Below, one piece after another: positions 8,584 to 16,995 of a stretch of 64,000 bases of DNA. The translations under genes were made by a program, and so were the position numbers. The stretch covers positions 1-64,000 of the forward strand of contig JAJDJS010000007.1 of NCBI GenBank assembly GCA_030267325.1, given 5' to 3'. The notes below the pieces were generated by a model. The model searched no databases and was not told the origin of the DNA. It saw only the letters and a list, made by a program, of their open reading frames with translations. Positions within the stretch are counted from its first letter, which is position 1, and each line of letters begins with the position of its first letter. The DNA is from Desulfosarcina sp. OttesenSCG-928-A07. Its GTDB lineage: Bacteria; Desulfobacterota; Desulfobacteria; Desulfobacterales; Desulfosarcinaceae.

Positions 8584-9246
8584 TCATTCATACCAACGGC
8601 GAATCATCCCGTCAATCCGGCGGACTGTTTCGGAAATATCGGAACTTCCCACAATTTCCGTGACCATGGCCACGGTTTTGGCGCCGTGGGCCAGCACTTC
8701 GGGGAGATGATGCGTTTTGATGCCGCCAATGGCCACAAAGGGCAGGGGTGAAGTGTTGGCCACCAAATCCATGTAGGGAAACCCCACCGGATCCACCACA
8801 TCCGCCTTGGTTTGCGTACTGAAAATCGGTCCCACGCCAATATAATCTGCACCGCTTTCACGGGCAGCCCGCTCATGGGCCGGATCATGGGTGGAAAGCC
8901 CGATGAGCTTATCCGGACCGACAAGCCGCCGCACATCTTCCACCGGAAAATCATCCTGGCCCACATGAACCCCGTCCGCATCCACCAGCCTTGCAATATC
9001 CGGGTAGTCATTCACAATAAACAAAACCCCGGCTTCACGGGTCAGGCTGCGGATAGCCCGGCAGTCCTCCAGCATTTGGGCAAAACTTTTGTCCGGGCGT
9101 TTTTCCCGATATTGGATAATGCGGATGCCGCCGTCAATCATGGCCCTGACCACTTCAACCGTGGAACGGCCGAGAGAAAAAGCGTCTGCCGTGATGCCGT
9201 AAAGGCCCACGGGCAGTACGGGCTTTTTGCCTGAAGGCGATGTCAT
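8584..9246 (-). CDS. thiE: Thiamine-phosphate synthase
   Basis: 220 residues. It joins HMP pyrophosphate to the thiazole phosphate to give thiamine phosphate. Family motifs are visible: GIRIIQYREK near the N-terminus, VNDYPDIARLVDADGVHVGQ in the middle, GLSTHDP, then GADYIGVGPIFSTQTKAD and FVAIGGI in the TIM-barrel phosphate site. The ATG at 9246 has GGGAGG upstream and overlaps the thiF stop by ATGA, which favours it over the longer reading to 9330. It is the last gene of the thiSGHFE operon. Confidence 0.95.
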   Translation of the reverse strand: MTSPSGKKPVLPVGLYGITADAFSLGRSTVEVVRAMIDGGIRIIQYREKRPDKSFAQMLEDCRAIRSLTREAGVLFIVNDYPDIARLVDADGVHVGQDDFPVEDVRRLVGPDKLIGLSTHDPAHERAARESGADYIGVGPIFSTQTKADVVDPVGFPYMDLVANTSPLPFVAIGGIKTHHLPEVLAHGAKTVAMVTEIVGSSDISETVRRIDGMIRRWYE

Positions 9247-9770
9247 TGAAAATACCTCCCAAGAATGAGTTGTGTCATGTGATTGGAAATGCTTCCCACC
9301 TTGTGGGCAAAAAGGGGCAGCATCCGGCAATCACTGGAAAAATCGCCCACCACCAGGGCCGAACCGATGCGGCGTACGCGAATATCCCATAACGCCGCGC
9401 CGGCAATGCCGCAGGCAGATACCACGAGTTTTTTGTTCCCGCAGTGTTCCACCAGCATTTTTTTATCTGCCGGCCGGTCCAGTCCTTCCACCACAATGGC
9501 GCAGTCCGCGAAAATGTGCCGGCAGTTGGTTTCATCAATACGCTGGCACCGGGTTTCAAGGTGAAGATCCGGCTGAATACGGGTAAGATTTTCCGAAAGC
9601 GCCGTCACCTTGTCCTTCCCGATCTGATCGTGGAAATAAAACTGGCGGTTGAGATTGTCTTCCTCCACCTGGTCCATATCCACCAGGAGCAGATGGGAAA
9701 CCCCGCTCCGGACCAGGTTCACGGCCACGTTGGAACCGATTCCACCCACACCGGCAATACCGATTTTCAT
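9243..9770 (-). CDS. thiF: ThiF family 2: adenylyltransferase for the sulfur carrier ThiS
   Basis: 175 residues, the short ThiF form found beside thiS-thiG-thiH in anaerobes and shorter than E. coli ThiF (about 250). The nucleotide-binding start is GIAGVGGIGSNVAVNL, followed by the E1-like VDMDQVEEDNLNRQFY with the conserved Asp and Arg. The zinc-binding C-terminal part of longer E1-like enzymes is absent. It should adenylate the ThiS Gly-Gly tail before sulfur loading. Its ends overlap thiH and thiE by four bases each, indicating translational coupling. Confidence 0.92.
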   Translation of the reverse strand: MKIGIAGVGGIGSNVAVNLVRSGVSHLLLVDMDQVEEDNLNRQFYFHDQIGKDKVTALSENLTRIQPDLHLETRCQRIDETNCRHIFADCAIVVEGLDRPADKKMLVEHCGNKKLVVSACGIAGAALWDIRVRRIGSALVVGDFSSDCRMLPLFAHKVGSISNHMTQLILGRYFQ

Positions 9771-10876
9771 AAAATCCGATCCCAGTCCTTGTAAACCGGC
9801 TGATATCCAAGGGCGGAAATGGCCTCTGCCACTTCTGACACCGTCCGGCTGTCGGTAATTTCAAACTGTGGGCCGCCTGGATTCCGGATGTGGCTGTATC
9901 CGCCCACTCCCACGCTGGAACCTGCCGAATACCGGGTGGGGCCCAGAGAAAGAATACGATCCCGGAATACCGCATTTTCGCGGGTGGAGATGGTAATGCC
10001 GGCCCGTGGCAGAAAAATCCGCAACGCCGTCATAAACTGGACAAACAGGCGGTCATCCACCGTATGATCCGGCAAAAAATGGCCTTCCGCAGGATTGAAT
10101 CGCGGAAGCGAAACCGCCACTTCCGTATCCGGAAACCCATCTTCCAGGTACCGGGCATGAAGGCCGGTAAAAAAAATATCCGCCCGAGGCTCGGAAAGTC
10201 CCAAAAGCGCCCCCAGATTCACCACCCGCATTCCAGCCCTGGCAGCCCGCTCCGGCGCCTCCAGACGCCAGCGGAAATCTTTTTTCCGGCCTTTTGGGTG
10301 AACCGTATCGTAAACCACGGGGTTGTAGGTTTCCTGGAACAGGGTCATCCCGTCCACGCCCGCTTCCCGCAAGGCCTGATAGTCCTCAACCGCCAAGGGA
10401 TACACCTCCACGGAAACCGATGCGAAGTATTGCCGGAGCAGCCGTGTCGCATCACACAAATAGGTGATGGGCGTATGAACCGGCGATTCACCGGTGAGAA
10501 ACAGGATGTGGCGCATGCCGGTGCGGGAAATGGCGCGGGCTTCATTTTCGATTTCCGCCATGTCCAGTTTCCGGCGGAAAATGGCGTTTTTGGGGTTGAA
10601 CCCGCAATAGGCGCACTGGTTGGTGCAGTGGTTGGAAATATAAAGGGGAATGAAAAGCTGAATTGTGCGGCCGAAATACTGAAGGGTCAGACTTCGGGCC
10701 TTCCGGGCCATGGCTTCCAGGTGGCGGCCCGCGGCCGGGCTGAGCAGCACCAGAAAATCCATGGGGCCGGGTTTTTCCCGGTGCAGGCTTTTCGTGACAT
10801 CCACATCTGTGACACGGGCAAAAAAATCCTGAACATCAAAACCTCGATACTGTTCAAGGCAGGTGTAAAAAGACAT
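9767..10876 (-). CDS. thiH: 2-iminoacetate synthase (radical SAM)
   Basis: 369 residues. The radical-SAM cluster motif CxxxCxxC is at Cys84, Cys88 and Cys91 (HCTNQCAYCGF). The enzyme cleaves tyrosine to dehydroglycine (2-iminoacetate) for thiazole formation, which fits an anaerobe; aerobes often use the oxidase ThiO. Motifs FLTGESP and LFQETYNP and the C-terminal GGYSHIRNPGGPQFEI are typical of ThiH. It sits between thiG and thiF in the operon. Confidence 0.95.
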   Translation of the reverse strand: MSFYTCLEQYRGFDVQDFFARVTDVDVTKSLHREKPGPMDFLVLLSPAAGRHLEAMARKARSLTLQYFGRTIQLFIPLYISNHCTNQCAYCGFNPKNAIFRRKLDMAEIENEARAISRTGMRHILFLTGESPVHTPITYLCDATRLLRQYFASVSVEVYPLAVEDYQALREAGVDGMTLFQETYNPVVYDTVHPKGRKKDFRWRLEAPERAARAGMRVVNLGALLGLSEPRADIFFTGLHARYLEDGFPDTEVAVSLPRFNPAEGHFLPDHTVDDRLFVQFMTALRIFLPRAGITISTRENAVFRDRILSLGPTRYSAGSSVGVGGYSHIRNPGGPQFEITDSRTVSEVAEAISALGYQPVYKDWDRIL

Positions 10877-10889
10877 GGCAAGCTTTCTT

Positions 10890-11717
10890 TTATGTATCCA
10901 GAAAACCGGTCAGGGGTGATGAAGCACGAGCCCAGCAAGAGGCTTCCGCCATCCGGGCCAGAAAAGCCATGCGTCCGGCACGCACCGCCAGATCAAAGGC
11001 CCGGCCCATGGTTTCCGGATCTTCGGCCGTGGCAATGGCCGTATTGACCAGCACTGCATCTGCTCCCATTTCCATGGCTGCTGCAGCCTGGGAGGGACGG
11101 CCGATGCCCGCATCCACCACAACAGGCACATGGCAATTTTCAATGAGTAGTGCAATGAGCGGTGCGGTCTCAAGGCCCCGGTTGGTGCCGATGGGCGCGC
11201 CCAGGGGCATCACGGCAGCGGCCCCGGCATCTTCGAGGCGTCTGGCCAGGGGAAGATCGGGCAGCACATAGGGCAGGCTGATAAATCCTTCTTTTGCCAG
11301 AATTTCAGTGGCTTTCAGGGTCTCCCAATTATCCGGCATCAGATATTTCATGTCGGTGATTACTTCAATCTTGATGAAATCACCGCATCCGGCTTCACGG
11401 GCAATACGGGCAATCCGCACCGCCTCCTGGGCATTTCGTGCCCCGGAGGTATTGGGCAAAAGGGTCACCCCTGTATTTTGGGGGATAAAATTAAGGATGT
11501 TTTCCGTTCTGGAGGCCAGGTCAATGCGGCGAAGGGCCACGGTAATCATCTGTGAGCCACTGGCTGCCAGCATTTTTGGAATCTTTGCGTTGGATGCGAA
11601 TTTTCCCGTACCGGTAAAAAGCCGGTTGGTAAACCGGACCCCGCCCAGCACCAGCGCATCATCCTGTTCTGGGGCTGATGTCTGTTCCGGGCCCTGTTTG
11701 TTCTGTCTTTTCATCAT
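10890..11717 (-). CDS. thiG: Thiazole synthase
   Basis: 275 residues. A TIM-barrel enzyme that builds thiazole phosphate from deoxyxylulose phosphate, dehydroglycine and ThiS-thiocarboxylate. The Schiff-base lysine is in [10 protein letters not shown] (about Lys116). Also seen are [22 protein letters not shown] and the phosphate-site segments [12 protein letters not shown] and [13 protein letters not shown]. The start ATG overlaps the thiS stop by one base (TAATG), and a second ATG follows immediately. The first 20 residues, rich in Gln and Glu, are an extra tail before the family start. Confidence 0.95.
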   Translation of the reverse strand: MMKRQNKQGPEQTSAPEQDDALVLGGVRFTNRLFTGTGKFASNAKIPKMLAASGSQMITVALRRIDLASRTENILNFIPQNTGVTLLPNTSGARNAQEAVRIARIAREAGCGDFIKIEVITDMKYLMPDNWETLKATEILAKEGFISLPYVLPDLPLARRLEDAGAAAVMPLGAPIGTNRGLETAPLIALLIENCHVPVVVDAGIGRPSQAAAAMEMGADAVLVNTAIATAEDPETMGRAFDLAVRAGRMAFLARMAEASCWARASSPLTGFLDT

Positions 11718-11914
11718 TACCCTCCCCCCACAAATCTGAGTAGCTCAACCTTGTCCTTTTCCCGGAGAAAAACCGTGTCCCACTCACTTGATGTCACAAT
11801 TCGGCCATTGTGTTCAGCCACCAGTGAGGATGGATCCAGATTTTCGGAAATGATCAGCTCCGCCAGGGTCGGGGACTGTATTTCAGTTTCCTGGCCGTTC
11901 AGCACAATTTTCAT
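11717..11914 (-). CDS. thiS: Sulfur carrier protein ThiS
   Basis: 65 residues with the ubiquitin-like start MKIVLNGQE and the C-terminal Gly-Gly that is adenylated and thiocarboxylated (ends RFVGGG). The start at 11914 is fixed by GGAGG seven bases upstream; earlier in-frame codons would run through the riboswitch terminator. First gene of the thi operon. Confidence 0.95.
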   Translation of the reverse strand: MKIVLNGQETEIQSPTLAELIISENLDPSSLVAEHNGRIVTSSEWDTVFLREKDKVELLRFVGGG

Positions 11915-11928
11915 TACACCGCCTCCAT

Positions 11929-11967
11929 AAAAAAGCCGCTTGCTCCCCATAACTGAGAACAAGCGGC
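11929..11967 (-). terminator. Riboswitch-controlled terminator before thiS
   Basis: On the minus strand GCCGCTTG (11967-11960) pairs with CAAGCGGC (11942-11935) and is followed by six T. The ribosome site of thiS comes directly after it. Placed between the TPP aptamer and thiS, it is the likely expression platform: formed when TPP is bound, avoided when TPP is low. Confidence 0.8.
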
Positions 11968-11998
11968 CTGGAATGCCCTGCAAACGGTCTTTTTATCT

Positions 11999-12070
11999 CG
12001 CTTCCCTTCGCCGGCATTATCCGGATCAGGTTCCATGGGTATAATCTCAGGCTCCAGGCCACCCCCAGCG
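11999..12070 (-). ncRNA. TPP riboswitch (THI element)
   Basis: On the minus strand the conserved blocks appear in order: GGGGGTGGCC, CCTGAGATTATACCC, GGAACCTGATCCGGATAATG and GCCGGCGAAGGGAAGCG. These match the THI-box core (CUGAGA, ACCUGAUC and the GCGNAGGGA segment). It controls the thiSGHFE operon through the terminator at 11929-11967. Confidence 0.95.
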
Positions 12071-12084
12071 ATATGAACCGGTGC

Positions 12085-12113
12085 TTTTTACTGAAAACCA
12101 AGAATTTTGTCAA
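12085..12113 (-). promoter_or_regulatory. Possible promoter of the thi operon
   Basis: TTGACA (12113-12108) lies 17 bases from a poor -10 box TAAAAA (12090-12085) on the minus strand. Transcription from here would start just ahead of the riboswitch aptamer, which supports the call despite the weak -10. Confidence 0.5.
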
Positions 12114-12181
12114 ACCCACGACAGAACATGCTTCATGGCAAGAACATCCCAATGGGGTTGGCGTGTTTCCGTAAAACGATT

Positions 12182-12270
12182 GTTTTCTCTCTATGGGGTT
12201 TGTCAGCCACAAAGGAAAATGATACCTAAAAATAATGAGACCATTGAATTGTAAAACGCGCTGAAGCGGG
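12182..12270. repeat. Foldback-repeat fragment, copy D
   Basis: About 89 bases similar to the right part of copy C (3373-3450). Shared blocks include TTTCTC, GTTTGTC, GGAAAATG, TACCT, AATGAGA, AATTGT and CGCTGAAG. Clear terminal inverted repeats are not preserved. It lies between the thi promoter and the divergent DUF4139 gene; the rest of the 11915-12355 spacer holds only the thi control region. Confidence 0.55.
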
Positions 12271-12355
12271 AGAAGGCAAACATCGGCGGGTCTGCCGTTT
12301 CTCTCAAAAGGGCGTTGAAGAACACCATTTGGCCAGACACAAAGGAGCATTCAGG

Positions 12356-14395
12356 ATGAACAAAAGATGCGCTTTCTTCTTTATACTGATCCTTATTTGG
12401 CTTTCGGGAGGCGCTGCGGCATTTTCCGCATCCTCCCAGTCCGATACAGGCCTTCCCATTTCCCGTATTGCGCTTTTTTCATCCGGCGTGGGCTTTTTTG
12501 AACACAAAGGAACCGTTGCCGGCACGGCCACCTTGCCCCTGCCGTTTGCTGTGGATGCTTTGGACGATGTCCTCAAATCCCTGATTGTCCACGATCCGGG
12601 AACGCGGTCGCCCCTTCTCACCTATCCGGCCGAAGAAACCCTGGAGCGAACGCTGAAAAGCCTCAAAATCGATCTTTCGGGAAATCCCGGATTCTCGCAG
12701 ATCCTCAACAACCTGCGGGGCGCGGAGCTTTTGGTGAAGACACCGGAAAGCATTACGGGCCGCATCCTCGGTGTTGAAACCCGGCTTGTCCAGGATCGGG
12801 ACGGCAGCAGGCGGGAAGAGGTGTTTCTCTCCTTGAGCACGCCTTCGGGCATCCGGATGCTTGCGCTCTCGGAAATTTCCGCCTTCACTTTCACGGATCC
12901 CAAAATTGATCAGGACCTCGGCCGGGCCCTGGACCTGATTTTAAGTTCCAGGGACGATCAAACCCGCAATCTTTTTCTCCATCTTCCGGGTGATACAAAA
13001 CGCGCGGTTTCCTTTGCTTATGTGATTCCCGCGCCGGTGTGGAAAGTATCGTACCGGCTGGATCTGTCTGCCTCAAAACCCCTTCTCCAAGGCTGGGCCA
13101 TTGTGGACAACACCGGCGATGCGGACTGGGAAAATGTGGAACTCTCCCTTGTGACGGGAAGGCCAGTGTCCTTTGTCCAGAACCTGTATCAGCCGTACCA
13201 TCTTTCACGCCCAGTGATTCCCCTTGCCATTGCCGGATATGCGGAAGCTGCGATTTTTGAATCGGGGCTTTTGGGGGCAGACGATCAAATCACTGCTGAA
13301 GAAAAAATGATGGACAGGGCCAGAGTGGCAATGGCGGCGTCCGCCCCAATGCCCCGAAAGGCTATTGCCCAGCAGTCCGGCGCCATGGCCATGGGACAGT
13401 CATATGAAACCACAAAAGGCACTGCAGCAGGAGATCAGTTTGCCTTTACCGTTAAAAACCCGGTAAGCCTTCCCCGCCAGCAAAGCGCCATGATTCCCAT
13501 GGTGGCGGTGACGCTTGATGTCAAAAAACTTTCGGTTTTTTCCGGAGAAAAGGCGGCTGCCGGACAAATCCTGCACCCTTTTCTTTGCGCCGAGCTGGTG
13601 AACACCACGGGCATGAAGCTTCCCGCCGGTCCCATCACGGTATTTGACGGCGGCACCTATGCCGGAGACGCCCTGGTCGCCTTTCTTCCGGAAAATGAAA
13701 AACGCCTCATCGCATTTGGCGAAGACCTGTCTGTCACCGGTTTTGCCGACGCTGCATCGCGCCAGGAAATCAGCAGGGTTGTTCTTTCCAAAGGCGTCAT
13801 GACCCTGTCCCGGCGGCGCCTTTATGAGCGAACCTATACCTTTAAAAATACCGCTGCCACGCGCCGGAATCTGGTTGTGGAGCATCCTTTCACCCCCCAG
13901 GCAAAGCTGGTGAAGCCCTCCAAATATGATGAAAAAACAGGAAATCTCTACCGATTCAGCATGGCGCTGGCTGCCGGCCAAGAAGCCCGCCTTGAAGTCC
14001 TGGAAGAGCTTCCCCTAACTGAATCCATTTCACTTACCCGTATGCCCCCTGCCACCCTTCTTTCCTACAGCCAGAACAAGGAGATTCCAGAGGCTGTGCG
14101 AAAAGTTTTTGAGCGTGCAATGGGTCTCAAACACCAGGCAGATACGGATGAGGCAGACCTGAAGCGTCTGCAAACCCAGCGGGATGACGCCCTGGAGCGG
14201 CAGGACCGGATCCGCAAAAACCTTGAAGCCGCAGGCAATACCTCGGACCAGGGCAAGGCATATCTCAAACGTCTTTCCGATGAAGATCAGGTAATTGATA
14301 GGCTGGAAGGTGAAATTGCGGCAGCCCAGAAGAAACTGGAAGCCAGCAAAGCTGGCTATGAGACGTATCTGTTGGAGATTTCGGTCGGTGGATGA
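12356..14395 (+). CDS. Exported DUF4139 domain protein of unknown function
   Basis: 679 residues from the ATG at 12356, preceded by AAAGGAG at 12341-12347. A signal peptide is evident (basic MNKR, then a hydrophobic stretch to about residue 26), so it is probably periplasmic or surface-exposed. The N-terminal motif ISRIALFSSGVGFFEHKGTV and the central PVWKVSYRLDL, DWENVELSLVTGRP pattern fit DUF4139/mucoidy-inhibitor-A-like proteins. The last 110 residues are Lys/Glu/Gln-rich and likely form a coiled coil. It converges on the DUF3829 lipoprotein gene. Function is not established for this family. Confidence 0.8.
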   Translation: MNKRCAFFFILILIWLSGGAAAFSASSQSDTGLPISRIALFSSGVGFFEHKGTVAGTATLPLPFAVDALDDVLKSLIVHDPGTRSPLLTYPAEETLERTLKSLKIDLSGNPGFSQILNNLRGAELLVKTPESITGRILGVETRLVQDRDGSRREEVFLSLSTPSGIRMLALSEISAFTFTDPKIDQDLGRALDLILSSRDDQTRNLFLHLPGDTKRAVSFAYVIPAPVWKVSYRLDLSASKPLLQGWAIVDNTGDADWENVELSLVTGRPVSFVQNLYQPYHLSRPVIPLAIAGYAEAAIFESGLLGADDQITAEEKMMDRARVAMAASAPMPRKAIAQQSGAMAMGQSYETTKGTAAGDQFAFTVKNPVSLPRQQSAMIPMVAVTLDVKKLSVFSGEKAAAGQILHPFLCAELVNTTGMKLPAGPITVFDGGTYAGDALVAFLPENEKRLIAFGEDLSVTGFADAASRQEISRVVLSKGVMTLSRRRLYERTYTFKNTAATRRNLVVEHPFTPQAKLVKPSKYDEKTGNLYRFSMALAAGQEARLEVLEELPLTESISLTRMPPATLLSYSQNKEIPEAVRKVFERAMGLKHQADTDEADLKRLQTQRDDALERQDRIRKNLEAAGNTSDQGKAYLKRLSDEDQVIDRLEGEIAAAQKKLEASKAGYETYLLEISVGG

Positions 14396-14452
14396 GGAGC
14401 GGCCATAGGCAAGATATTTTCACCCCATCCCCTCAACGTGTTACCCGCGGCC

Positions 14453-14478
14453 GGGCACAGGGCAAAAGCGCCCTGCCC
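14453..14478. terminator. Hairpin between convergent genes, possible terminator
   Basis: CAGGGC (14458-14463) pairs with GCCCTG (14470-14475), extended by GGG/CCC. It lies between the stop of the DUF4139 gene and the stop of the convergent lipoprotein gene. There is no direct T-run, so termination is uncertain. Confidence 0.35.
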
Positions 14479-14493
14479 GCCGTCAGCTTTTCT

Positions 14494-15519
14494 TTACTCT
14501 TTCTGGGTTTTGCGCATCTTCACCAGATTGTTGTAGGACTGAATGCATAAAGCGACCAAGTGGTTGTAGCCTGTGGGGGTATGGGGGGCCTCGTCGGTCG
14601 GGTCGGCGAGTATGGGATCCGGCTTCTTTTCCGGTTCGCCTTTGGCGGACAGGGCCATGATGCCCGCGGCCGAAGCCTTTACCTGTCTGGCGGCAAAAAT
14701 CATTGCGTCCACATGTTCGGCGGAAAGATTTTCTTTTCCCACCTGCGTTTGATTTGCTCCGGCGGTTTCCAGTTTTGCCAGGGTTTTTTCCAGTTCGTCA
14801 CAAAAAGATTGGAATGCTGCGCCGTCGAGTTTGTCGACCGCGTCATCGGAAAGTTCCTGGCGCGTGAGTTCTGTTCGGGCGGCGCTTGCGGCAATGACAA
14901 ATTCCAGGGCCGCTGGTGTGACCGTCATGCCTTTGTCGCGCATGGCCTGGGTATTGTGCTGCATATTCTTCATGCTTTGTTCGGCCATGGTCAGGGAAAG
15001 GGCCTCATGGGCCTGGGTCAATGCTTTGAAGTCGGCGAGCATCCGGGTATGCAGTTGCCTGCCTTTGGCCAACCCGTCTTTGGTGTGGGATTTGGACTCG
15101 TAGTAGCTGTAGAGTTGGCAAAAGTCTGCCCAGACGGATTGGAGGTTTTGGGCAAAAGCCAGTGCCTGGATGTCCAGTTCGGACTGCGGGGGTTTTTCGG
15201 CTTCCTGGATGACGAAACCTGCGGCCTCCTCGGCAATGGATTTCATGGCGTCCATGCCGGGTTTGGTATTCCGAAGGAAGAAGGCGATTTTCTCGTTTTC
15301 CACAACAGGTTTCACGTCTTTTCCCACTGCCTGAAAATAAGAAGAAATACGCTGGATGAAACCATCCGATGCATTGGTAAGGGCCACATAGGCGTTCCAT
15401 CTGGTGGTGTTCACAGCCTTTTCCGCCTGGGCGGCTGCTTTTTCTTCCTCACCGCTACCACAGGCGGAAAAGAGCAAACAGACGACCAGGAAGGTACAGA
15501 AAAGGATTTTCATGCGCAT
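14494..15519 (-). CDS. YiiG-like lipoprotein (DUF3829)
   Basis: 341 residues with a lipoprotein signal peptide ending in lipobox FSAC, so a lipid-anchored envelope protein. The mature part is helical, opens with a TTRWNAYVALTNASDGFI segment and closes with YNHLVALCIQSYNNLVKMRK. Both resemble the Tyr-Asn-rich segments of YiiG/DUF3829 proteins. AAGGAG sits six bases before the ATG. No enzyme motif is visible and the role is unknown. Confidence 0.7.
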   Translation of the reverse strand: MRMKILFCTFLVVCLLFSACGSGEEEKAAAQAEKAVNTTRWNAYVALTNASDGFIQRISSYFQAVGKDVKPVVENEKIAFFLRNTKPGMDAMKSIAEEAAGFVIQEAEKPPQSELDIQALAFAQNLQSVWADFCQLYSYYESKSHTKDGLAKGRQLHTRMLADFKALTQAHEALSLTMAEQSMKNMQHNTQAMRDKGMTVTPAALEFVIAASAARTELTRQELSDDAVDKLDGAAFQSFCDELEKTLAKLETAGANQTQVGKENLSAEHVDAMIFAARQVKASAAGIMALSAKGEPEKKPDPILADPTDEAPHTPTGYNHLVALCIQSYNNLVKMRKTQKE

Positions 15520-15644
15520 GGTTTTCTCCTTTTGAAAAAAATGACATGGAATTTTTGGGATTTTTCAAAACGCAAAAGCCTGAAAACGGCATCATATGCT
15601 TTTTCAGGGCGCGGCGTCACGTTCTAAAAAAGAAAGCTGCACCG

Positions 15645-16388
15645 TCACCCGGCGAACATGGTTGCCACAGCCGGGGTATAGGTGCCGTCCGGCTGATAGA
15701 TCCGAATGGGCGGCATGACCGAAAGGCCGGGCCGCCCGCCGTGGATGCCGGTCACCACCACCCGATTGGCCGGCGACTTGGCATCTGAATGAATCAGGGT
15801 CATTTCCTTGGGTTCAATCTGGCAAGCACGCATGGCAAGCAAGAGATCCGCCATCCGGATGGAGGGGTAGATGATCATCAGCCGCCCCATCTGACGAAGC
15901 ATCCTGCGGGCAGTTTTCATCAGCCCGGAAAGATCGATTTTCAGTTCATGGCGTGCCATGGCCCGCTGGGGGTTGGGATTGCACCGGCCGCTGTCCAGTT
16001 TTCGGTAAGGCGGATTGGTGACCACCAGATCCACTGGGCCCTCAACCTCTTCCAGGGACAATTCCGTCATATCCTTTTCCAGAATCCGGATCCGGTCTGC
16101 CATCTTGTTTTCCGCCACATTCTGACGGGCAAAACCGGCCAGCGCCGGCTGAATTTCAACGCCGACCAAACGAAGATCAGTCTGCCGGAAGGCCATCATG
16201 ATGGGAATCACACCGCATCCGGTGCCCAGGTCCAGCACCCGGGCGTCGGGCGCGGGACGGGAAAGGTGGGAAAGGATGACCGCATCAATGGAAAAACGGT
16301 ACCCGTCTTTTGGCTGGGTAAAGAAAATCCGGCCATTGAAAAAAGCGTCGCGGGTTTCCGGTTCCACTTGCAAAAGGGGGCTTACCAT
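15645..16388 (-). CDS. TrmN6-like N6-adenine methyltransferase (probably tRNA1(Val) A37)
   Basis: 247 residues. SAM-binding motif I is VLDLGTGCGVIPIMMA, and the N6-adenine catalytic motif is NPPY (VVTNPPYRK). The N-terminal FFTQPKDGYRFSIDAVIL matches the TrmN6/YfiC family, which methylates A37 of tRNA1(Val); the exact substrate here is inferred. Length is normal for the family. It overlaps the upstream DciA-like gene by seven bases. Confidence 0.85.
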   Translation of the reverse strand: MVSPLLQVEPETRDAFFNGRIFFTQPKDGYRFSIDAVILSHLSRPAPDARVLDLGTGCGVIPIMMAFRQTDLRLVGVEIQPALAGFARQNVAENKMADRIRILEKDMTELSLEEVEGPVDLVVTNPPYRKLDSGRCNPNPQRAMARHELKIDLSGLMKTARRMLRQMGRLMIIYPSIRMADLLLAMRACQIEPKEMTLIHSDAKSPANRVVVTGIHGGRPGLSVMPPIRIYQPDGTYTPAVATMFAG

Positions 16389-16699
16389 CTTCCGACCTTG
16401 AATCGGATGTCGGTCAGGGGGCTTGCGGACAGGTGATGGTTGAGGGTTTTTATCAGATCAGATTTTAAAAACTGAAGATGATGAAGCCACGGCGAACTGG
16501 ACACATGGACCACCAGGACAGAACCCTGTATGGCAAAGGGCTTGGCATTTTCTGAAATGGGAGATCCCACGGTTTTTTCCCATACCTGGGAAAGATGGGG
16601 GATGCCGCCGCGGGTTCGGGCCCCGCACTGTTTTAAAAGGGTGTCCAGCACCGTTCCAATGGGGGTAAAGCTGGGGCCGGAAGGCGCTGTTTTTCCCAT
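16382..16699 (-). CDS. DUF721/DciA-like protein
   Basis: 105 residues from the ATG at 16699, which has GGAG upstream; a longer reading to 16795 is possible. The pattern IGTVLDTLLKQCG, then LSQVWEKTVGSPISENAKPF and LVVHVSSSPWLHHLQFLKSD, matches DUF721. This family includes DciA, which supports loading of the replicative helicase DnaB in many bacteria lacking DnaC. Function is assigned by family only. Confidence 0.75.
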   Translation of the reverse strand: MGKTAPSGPSFTPIGTVLDTLLKQCGARTRGGIPHLSQVWEKTVGSPISENAKPFAIQGSVLVVHVSSSPWLHHLQFLKSDLIKTLNHHLSASPLTDIRFKVGRW

Positions 16700-16815
16700 C
16701 CCGATGGTTTCTCCGTTGATGTTTCCGCTCTTTGCAAAGCAACCGCGAGCCGTTTGTAAACCCGATGTTGCCTTAACCAGGGTATGTTCACACAAAAAAG
16801 TCCGTTAATTGGCTT

Positions 16816-16931
16816 AGATCGTGTCGTATCGAGTTTGTAACCGTTTGAACGCATTAAGTGTTAGCAAAATCACGAGATCTTGTTTCGTGTAATCAATTCA
16901 AATTGTTATATTTCTTAAGGTGACACGATCT
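16816..16931. repeat. Foldback (MITE-like) repeat, copy A
   Basis: A 116-base element with perfect 10-base ends: AGATCGTGTC at the left and its reverse complement at the right. Inverted similarity continues inward (GTAAC..TTTGAA..ATTA on both arms). Copy B at 37242 is the same length and shares long blocks, including a TTCAAATTGTTATATTTCTT stretch. It lies between hflC and the dciA-like gene, followed by a palindrome GGCGTGAACACGCC at 16932-16945. No clear target-site duplication is seen. Confidence 0.75.
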
Positions 16932-16995
16932 GGCGTGAACACGCCCTGAGCACTTTCCCGTCTGGAGACTGGGTTATATCTCAGTCAGTACGCCC

